This document shows positions 5,371 through 8,961 of a stretch of DNA of 8,961 nucleotides, in pieces. Both the position numbers and the translations under genes were made by a program. Position 1 is the first letter of the stretch, and every line of letters starts with the position of its first letter. The notes under the pieces are model-generated. The model was not told the DNA's origin. It did not search any database and saw only the letters and a program-made list of their open reading frames with translations. Location of the stretch: assembly GCA_002373995.1 (NCBI GenBank), contig DFLB01000008.1:78896-87856 (forward strand). The letters are read 5' to 3'. Origin of the DNA: Bacteroidales bacterium UBA3630. GTDB taxonomy: Bacteria; Bacteroidota; Bacteroidia; Bacteroidales; P3.

Positions 5371-6281
5371 AAAGCGCTGATTATTGGTATGATTATGGAG
5401 TCGCAGAGGTATTCGCAGTACAGCTCGGCTCCTGTCTGGTTCAAATGGCTCTCGTCGTAGTAGTGCAGTGAATCGTCGAGGGTTGGCAGAATCTTAAAGT
5501 AGAACTTTCCGTAGTTGCTCATTTCTTTTTGAAATACAGTGAGATTTGTGTATGATGAAAGCAGGCATTTTGTGTCGGGCACTTCGAGCAAAATGTAGGG
5601 CACCTGCCGGTTGGCAAGGTATCGAGTGCAGCGATGCAATGCCGACAGTTGTTCCGGCAGGGGGTTGATCTCGGTAGGTGGTTGCGGGGTGGGGCTGAAA
5701 TGGGCGGGTTCATGCTCGACGAAACCTCCTGCAACATATTGATCCTTGGGCTCTTTGAAGTGCTTGTAGACCGGCGACAGAAGGTTGTGGGGCAGCGCAT
5801 AGGCTGCTGTCGCCACCACGCGCATGTTGCGGGTGCGCAACGCCATGGGTATCATGTCCCACGATGGGGGGACGTTGGACAGCTGGTAGATAGCTGCTTC
5901 CACTCCGTCGTGCTGTATGATGTCGGGATGCACCTCGAAAACCACTAAGCGTGGGTTGAGGCTGTCCAACAGCCTGTGCAGCAGCACCTCTGTCTGCATG
6001 GGCGTCTGGTTTGAGGACCCCAGGTTGAACGTGCGCAATCCGTGTTGCGCAAAGATGCGCGGATCGAAGGTGCGGTAGGCATGTGACGAGCCGAGGAAGA
6101 GCACATCCACCGGCCCGGCTGTGTCAGCCTCGTGCACTTTGGTGTAGAGGCGGTCGTCGTGGCCCAGCTGATAGGTGACGTTGCGGAGTAGGCCTGTGCC
6201 ACCCAAGAGCCAGAGCATCAGCCAGGTGAAGAGCGTGGCGGCGAGCAGGAAGAGGATGGTATGTCGGACAAAGGTTTTCAA
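5367..6281 (-). CDS. Membrane-anchored SGNH-hydrolase-like protein, O-acetyltransferase partner
   Basis: The likely product has 304 residues. It begins KTFVRHTILFLL and has one hydrophobic segment at about 8-28, so it is probably anchored in the inner membrane with its domain in the periplasm. LFLGSSHAYRTFDP (61-74) looks like SGNH block I with the nucleophile Ser65 or Ser66. NLGSSNQT (87-94) could be the oxyanion block. DESHLNQTGA (276-285) provides the Asp-x-x-His pair (Asp276, His279) of block V. This pattern matches AlgX/AlgJ, DltD and PatB-type partners of MBOAT proteins. The start is inferred as TTG at 6281-6279, overlapping the MBOAT stop as TTGA; the next in-frame ATG is inside the hydrophobic segment and would break it. 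The open frame continues upstream to 6842, but that part lies over MBOAT in another frame and reads as low-complexity Pro/Arg/His sequence. The acetyl acceptor, peptidoglycan or polysaccharide, cannot be read from the sequence. Confidence 0.8.
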   Translation of the reverse strand: MKTFVRHTILFLLAATLFTWLMLWLLGGTGLLRNVTYQLGHDDRLYTKVHEADTAGPVDVLFLGSSHAYRTFDPRIFAQHGLRTFNLGSSNQTPMQTEVLLHRLLDSLNPRLVVFEVHPDIIQHDGVEAAIYQLSNVPPSWDMIPMALRTRNMRVVATAAYALPHNLLSPVYKHFKEPKDQYVAGGFVEHEPAHFSPTPQPPTEINPLPEQLSALHRCTRYLANRQVPYILLEVPDTKCLLSSYTNLTVFQKEMSNYGKFYFKILPTLDDSLHYYDESHLNQTGAELYCEYLCDSIIIPIISAL

Positions 6282-7702
6282 AACTGGAAGTAGATAAAGG
6301 GCATTTCTGCTGTCTGCATGAATGCCACGATAATGAATATCAGCAACATATAGCTTAACCAGCGGAGGCCGCGGCTGTGCGGCAAGCGAGAGAGGCCGTG
6401 CTCGCGTCCGCGGTTGACCCATTCGACGAGCAGCATCAGCCCCAGGGCTGGCAGGAGGATGAGGTGGTGTCCGCCCCAGGGCATCGGCGAGGGGCCGGAG
6501 TGGAGGAAGGAGGCTATGTAGTTGAATGCAAACGAGATGGAGGGCGAGCGGAAGAAGACCCAGCCGAGGGTGACGAGGGCGAAGGTGAAGAGCATTCGTA
6601 GCACGTCGGGCAGCGACGGCAGGGGGCGGCCTTCGGCGACGGTGTCGCGGAAGCGACGGTTGCGTCCGGTGAGGATGAGGGGCATGAAGAGTAGCGCATG
6701 GAAGAAGCCCCAGGCCAGGAACGTCCAGTTGGCACCGTGCCAAAATCCACTCAAGAGAAAGATTACCAATGTGTTGAGTATGACCCTTGCGCGTGGCACC
6801 AGGCTGCCGCCAAGGGGTATGTAGACATAGTCGCGGAACCATGAGGTCAGCGAGATGTGCCAGCGGCGCCAGAACTCGGCGATGTCGCGACTGAAATAGG
6901 GGACGTTGAAGTTGCGTCGCAGGTTGATACCGAAGAGTTTAGCTGTGCCGATAGCGATGTCGCTGTAGCCTGAGAAGTCGCCGTAGATCTGGAATGAGAA
7001 GAGCACGGCTGCGGCTATCAGTGCCCCGCCGCCGTAGGCGGCGGGGTCGGCGTAGATGGCGTCGACGTAAACGGCACATCCATCGGCTATTATCAGCTTT
7101 TTGAAGAAGCCCCAGAGCATTTGGCGCAGGCCGTCGACAGCCTGCGGACGGTCGAAGGTGCGGGGCTGCTCGAATTGAGGCAGGAGGCTGGAGGCGCGCT
7201 CGATAGGGCCTGCCACCAGCTGGGGGAAGAAGGCGACGTAGGCGAAGAAGGCCACCGCATTGCGTGTGGGCTGGATGGTGCGGCGGTAGACGTCGATGGA
7301 GTAGCTCAGCGCCTGGAAGGTGTAGAACGAGATGCCCACCGGCAGCACGAGGTGCAGGAGCAGGCCGTCGGCGTGCCCGCCGAGGAAGAGGTCGGCAAAG
7401 GACTGGACAAAGAAGTCGTAGTACTTGAAGAGGCCGAGGATCAGCAGGTTGACGCCAATGTTGAGCCACATCAGCACTCGGCGCCGGCGCCCCTCGGAGG
7501 CTGCAATGGCAATGCCGCTGAGGTAGGAACAGGCCGAGGTGAAGGCTATCAGGAGCAGGAAGCGCCAGTCCCACCAGCCGTAGAAAAGGTAGGAGGCTGC
7601 CAGCACAAAGAGGTTCTGCCAGCGCAGCGAACGGCGCAGGAGCCAGTAGACGGCGAATACAACTGGCAGGAATACAGCAAATTGTAGCGAGTTGAACAGC
7701 AT
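6278..7702 (-). CDS. MBOAT family O-acyltransferase (AlgI/PatA/DltB-like)
   Basis: This 474-residue polytopic membrane protein is of typical AlgI/DltB length and would pass acyl, most likely acetyl, groups across the inner membrane to a periplasmic partner. The N-terminus MLFNSLQFAVFLPVVFAVYW is characteristic of bacterial MBOATs. Family motifs follow in order: SYLFYGWWDWRF (37-48), LPVGISFYTFQALSYSIDVYRR (120-141, abbreviated by its central GISFYTFQ), FFPQLVAGPIER (158-169), GDFSGYSDIAIG (241-252), FWRRWHISLTSWFRDYVYIP (277-296) with conserved His282, and GFWHGANWTFLAWG (319-332) with the putative catalytic His322. It is first in the operon, and the SGNH partner starts inside its stop codon. 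The start at 7702 fits the family exactly, yet the promoter box at 7714-7721 leaves almost no leader. Which sugar is acylated is not visible; the neighbours anmK and murF point to the cell wall. Confidence 0.93.
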   Translation of the reverse strand: MLFNSLQFAVFLPVVFAVYWLLRRSLRWQNLFVLAASYLFYGWWDWRFLLLIAFTSACSYLSGIAIAASEGRRRRVLMWLNIGVNLLILGLFKYYDFFVQSFADLFLGGHADGLLLHLVLPVGISFYTFQALSYSIDVYRRTIQPTRNAVAFFAYVAFFPQLVAGPIERASSLLPQFEQPRTFDRPQAVDGLRQMLWGFFKKLIIADGCAVYVDAIYADPAAYGGGALIAAAVLFSFQIYGDFSGYSDIAIGTAKLFGINLRRNFNVPYFSRDIAEFWRRWHISLTSWFRDYVYIPLGGSLVPRARVILNTLVIFLLSGFWHGANWTFLAWGFFHALLFMPLILTGRNRRFRDTVAEGRPLPSLPDVLRMLFTFALVTLGWVFFRSPSISFAFNYIASFLHSGPSPMPWGGHHLILLPALGLMLLVEWVNRGREHGLSRLPHSRGLRWLSYMLLIFIIVAFMQTAEMPFIYFQF

Positions 7703-7713
7703 GTCTGCGTTTG

Positions 7714-7721
7714 CAAAAATA
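7714..7721 (-). promoter_or_regulatory. -7 promoter element of the MBOAT-SGNH-anmK-murF operon
   Basis: Read on the - strand this is TATTTTTG followed by C, an exact TAnnTTTG match. No clean -33 TTTG is visible about 20 bp upstream. The expected start point, near 7706-7709, is only about 4-8 nt before the ATG at 7702, so mRNA from here would be leaderless or nearly so. No other TAnnTTTG box for this strand was seen within the intergenic region. Confidence 0.55.
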
Positions 7722-7761
7722 CGTTTTTTTTCTCATTTTCGGAGAAGAAAGAGAGGGGGGC

Positions 7762-7782
7762 AGCTGGTAGCTGGCAGCTATC
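7762..7782. repeat. Degenerate 7-bp tandem repeat, AGCTNNN x3
   Basis: AGCTGGT, AGCTGGC and AGCTATC are consecutive heptamers (7762-7768, 7769-7775, 7776-7782). They resemble the AGTTNNN heptamers at 2833-2853, beyond the other end of the same operon. The segment 7769-7778 also forms a perfect 10-bp inverted repeat with GCTGCCAGCT at 7816-7825. Confidence 0.55.
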
Positions 7783-7854
7783 TGTTTACGGTTGACAACC
7801 TGCTCCCTGCTCTCGGCTGCCAGCTTCCCGCTCTTCCCCCGGCTCCGGGCCGCC

Positions 7855-7880
7855 GGTGGTCCGGTTTTTGTCGGACCACC
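7855..7880. repeat. Hairpin: 9-bp inverted repeat around a T-rich loop
   Basis: GGTGGTCCG (7855-7863) is the perfect complement of CGGACCACC (7872-7880), with the loop GTTTTTGT. The right arm is the first copy of the 11-bp tandem array, and the second copy (7883-7891) could equally pair with the left arm. No gene ends here, so a terminator role is not obvious. Confidence 0.6.
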
Positions 7881-7922
7881 ATCGGACCACCATCGGACCA
7901 TCCCCGGACCATCCTCGGACCA
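7871..7922. repeat. 11-bp tandem repeat, about 4.7 copies
   Basis: The units are TCGGACCACCA (7871-7881), TCGGACCACCA (7882-7892), TCGGACCATCC (7893-7903), CCGGACCATCC (7904-7914) and a partial TCGGACCA (7915-7922). There are no spacers, so this is not CRISPR. The array ends about 40 bp before the -7 box of the secreted-protein gene. Confidence 0.8.
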
Positions 7923-7940
7923 AGAGCTTTGAAAAAAATA

Positions 7941-7970
7941 TGTGCAGAATGCAATTTTTTCGTATCTTTG
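7941..7970 (+). promoter_or_regulatory. Promoter of the secreted repeat-protein gene
   Basis: TATCTTTG at 7963-7970, followed by C, is an exact TAnnTTTG match. TGTG at 7941-7944, 18 bp upstream, is a three-of-four candidate for the -33 TTTG. Transcription would start near 7976-7978, leaving a leader of about 33 nt, A-rich just before the ATG at 8010. Confidence 0.65.
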
Positions 7971-8009
7971 CAGCACTAAAAATGTAGAACCAACAAAAAA
8001 ACTACAGCC

Positions 8010-8961
8010 ATGAAACGCTTAGCAATCATTGCAGTTATGGTCCTGATGGGCCTCACGGCATCGGCCAGTTCAATCCACTATTTCACTCGCTCGCAGGCCG
8101 TGCGGACGGTGGAACACCTGGGCCGGCAGAACGAGATGATGATTTACTGCGGCTACGATTACGAAATCGAGACCTACGTGCTAATCAACGAGGTATGGAT
8201 GGAGCGCGTGAATTCGTCGTACTACGAGATATGGGTCTACGGGTACGATGCCTACACGGGCGACGAGATCTATATGCCGCTCGACCTGCAGTGTGTGTGG
8301 CTGTACAGCGCGGGGCGGATGTACAATGCGGCCCAGTACCTGCGGTTCCACGCCACGGTGCATGTGCCTACGATAAGGTGGTATGTGCCGCCTTACAACC
8401 CCTTCACGCGGGTGGTGCACCGGACGGGCTATGTGCGCAGCTACCACTACGACATACACCGTCGCGGCTGGATGCCGCCGGCACCGCCGGTGCACGGCTA
8501 TGGCCCGGCCCATCATCCCCCGCTGCCTCCTTACTATATGCGCACGCCGCAGAGTCCGGCACCTGCCCCGACCACGCGGTGGACGCCCGGCAGCGACCGT
8601 CCCAAGGTGAGCGCAGCCCCTTCGCATAGCGGCGGCAACAGCTCGCGGCCCACGACGGGCAACAATGTGGCCCCTGCTCCGAGTCGCAACAGCGGTGCCG
8701 CGGCATCGCCCTCGCGTTCGGGCAGCACTCGCACAACGACCACGACCACCTCGCCCTCGCGTTCGGGCAGCACTCGCACAACGACCACGACCACCTCGCC
8801 CTCACGTTCGAGCAGCGGTACGGCGACTACGACGACCACCTCGCCCTCGCGTTCGGGTAGCACACGCACAACGACCACTACCACCTCGCCTTCGCGTTCG
8901 GGTAGCACACGCACAACGACCACTACCACCTCGCCCTCGCGCACGAGCAGCACTCCTGCGG
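8010..8961 (+). CDS. Secreted Tyr-rich protein with Ser/Thr-rich repeat array (3' end beyond window)
   Basis: The frame runs from ATG 8010 through the window edge without a stop, so at least 317 residues are seen and the C-terminus is missing. MKRLAIIAVMVLMGLTASA is a standard Sec signal peptide with likely cleavage after Ala19; there is no lipobox Cys. Residues about 20-155 are aromatic-rich, with many Tyr and Trp (for example VNSSYYEIWVYGYDAYTGDE), and look beta-stranded, with Cys47 and Cys95 as a possible disulfide. Residues 155-232 form a Pro/His/Tyr-rich, probably disordered linker. From residue 233 on come 15-residue repeats of the form SPSRSGSTRTTTTTT: five complete and a diverging sixth. 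Codons in this gene often end in G, unlike the C-ending crt-hbd genes. I do not recognise the family. A cell-surface or periplasmic location is inferred from the signal peptide only. Confidence 0.85.
   Translation, partial: MKRLAIIAVMVLMGLTASASSIHYFTRSQAVRTVEHLGRQNEMMIYCGYDYEIETYVLINEVWMERVNSSYYEIWVYGYDAYTGDEIYMPLDLQCVWLYSAGRMYNAAQYLRFHATVHVPTIRWYVPPYNPFTRVVHRTGYVRSYHYDIHRRGWMPPAPPVHGYGPAHHPPLPPYYMRTPQSPAPAPTTRWTPGSDRPKVSAAPSHSGGNSSRPTTGNNVAPAPSRNSGAAASPSRSGSTRTTTTTTSPSRSGSTRTTTTTTSPSRSSSGTATTTTTSPSRSGSTRTTTTTTSPSRSGSTRTTTTTTSPSRTSSTPA
8706..8961 (+). repeat. 45-bp coding tandem repeat, 5 full copies plus a partial sixth
   Basis: The units start at 8706, 8751, 8796, 8841, 8886 and 8931. Units 1 and 2 are identical in DNA. 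Units 4 and 5 differ by one base but differ from units 1/2 at several synonymous sites. Unit 3 is diverged (SPSRSSSGTATTTTT), and unit 6 changes to SPSRTSSTPA before the window ends. The pattern suggests recent local duplication or gene conversion that keeps the reading frame. Confidence 0.95.

Larger units (their letters stand above)
7703..8009. other. Divergent intergenic region between MBOAT operon and secreted-protein gene
   Basis: These 307 bp hold one promoter for each flanking gene, a heptamer array (7762-7782), a 10-bp inverted repeat (7769-7778 with 7816-7825), an 11-bp hinged palindrome GGTTGACAACC (7790-7800), a hairpin (7855-7880) and an 11-bp tandem array (7871-7922). No gene is supported here. 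The stretch between about 7741 and 7922 is unusually repeat-dense and GC-rich compared with the A/T-rich promoter edges. Confidence 0.7.

Noticed and set aside
6282..6842. Upstream extension of the SGNH frame to 6842
   Set aside because: It lies over the well-conserved C-terminal half of MBOAT in another frame and reads as Pro/His/Arg-rich low complexity.
7871..7922. CRISPR-like array
   Set aside because: The units are 11 bp and directly adjacent, with no spacers and no cas genes nearby.
6939..7976. A 345-residue open frame on the - strand running through the MBOAT N-terminal half and the intergenic region
   Set aside because: It is out of frame with MBOAT, crosses both promoters and the repeats, and its translation is Arg/Pro/Leu-rich without motifs.
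8534..8953. Open frame with VVVVV/EREGE repeats on the - strand
   Set aside because: It is the complement of the 45-bp repeats inside the secreted-protein gene, which has a signal peptide, a promoter and a plausible domain layout.

Overview
The window looks like a chromosomal segment of a Bacteroidota bacterium, probably order Bacteroidales, with a fairly GC-rich genome. Four sites match the Bacteroidota -7 promoter consensus TAnnTTTG (131-138 and 7963-7970 on +, 2793-2800 and 7714-7721 on -). Start codons are preceded by A/T-rich sequence rather than Shine-Dalgarno motifs. Gene order and protein families also fit this phylum. The species cannot be named from the sequence alone, and no phage, plasmid, transposon, CRISPR array, rRNA or tRNA was seen.

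Layout. (1) 1-1973: a two-gene + strand operon with its own promoter and a strong terminator. It encodes a crotonase (3-hydroxybutyryl-CoA dehydratase type) and a 3-hydroxybutyryl-CoA dehydrogenase, which catalyse consecutive steps between acetoacetyl-CoA and crotonyl-CoA, as in butyrate or aminobutyrate fermentation. The dehydrogenase carries a cofactor loop that suggests NADP(H). (2) 1974-2800: a - strand unit in which an unrecognised 168-residue protein with one TPR-like stretch lies behind a leader of about 240 nt. That leader contains a long, interrupted inverted repeat, a candidate structured RNA. (3) 2803-7721: a - strand operon in the order MBOAT acyltransferase, SGNH-like membrane-anchored protein, anhydro-MurNAc kinase (anmK), then murF. 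The first three genes overlap by 4 bp at each junction. The operon ends at a near-perfect bidirectional hairpin terminator. (4) 7703-8009: a divergent intergenic region rich in short tandem and inverted repeats. (5) 8010 to the window end: a secreted protein, cut by the window edge, with a Tyr-rich domain, a Pro-rich linker and a Ser/Thr-rich array of 15-residue repeats encoded by 45-bp near-identical units.

How the genes may work together. MurF adds D-Ala-D-Ala to the peptidoglycan precursor, and AnmK returns anhydro-MurNAc to the MurNAc-6-phosphate pool. An MBOAT/SGNH pair is the architecture of peptidoglycan and polysaccharide O-acetylation systems. O-acetylation of MurNAc C6 blocks the lytic transglycosylases that generate AnmK's substrate. 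The four genes could therefore form a cell-wall modification and recycling unit. This is an inference from operon structure; acetylation of an exopolysaccharide is the main alternative.
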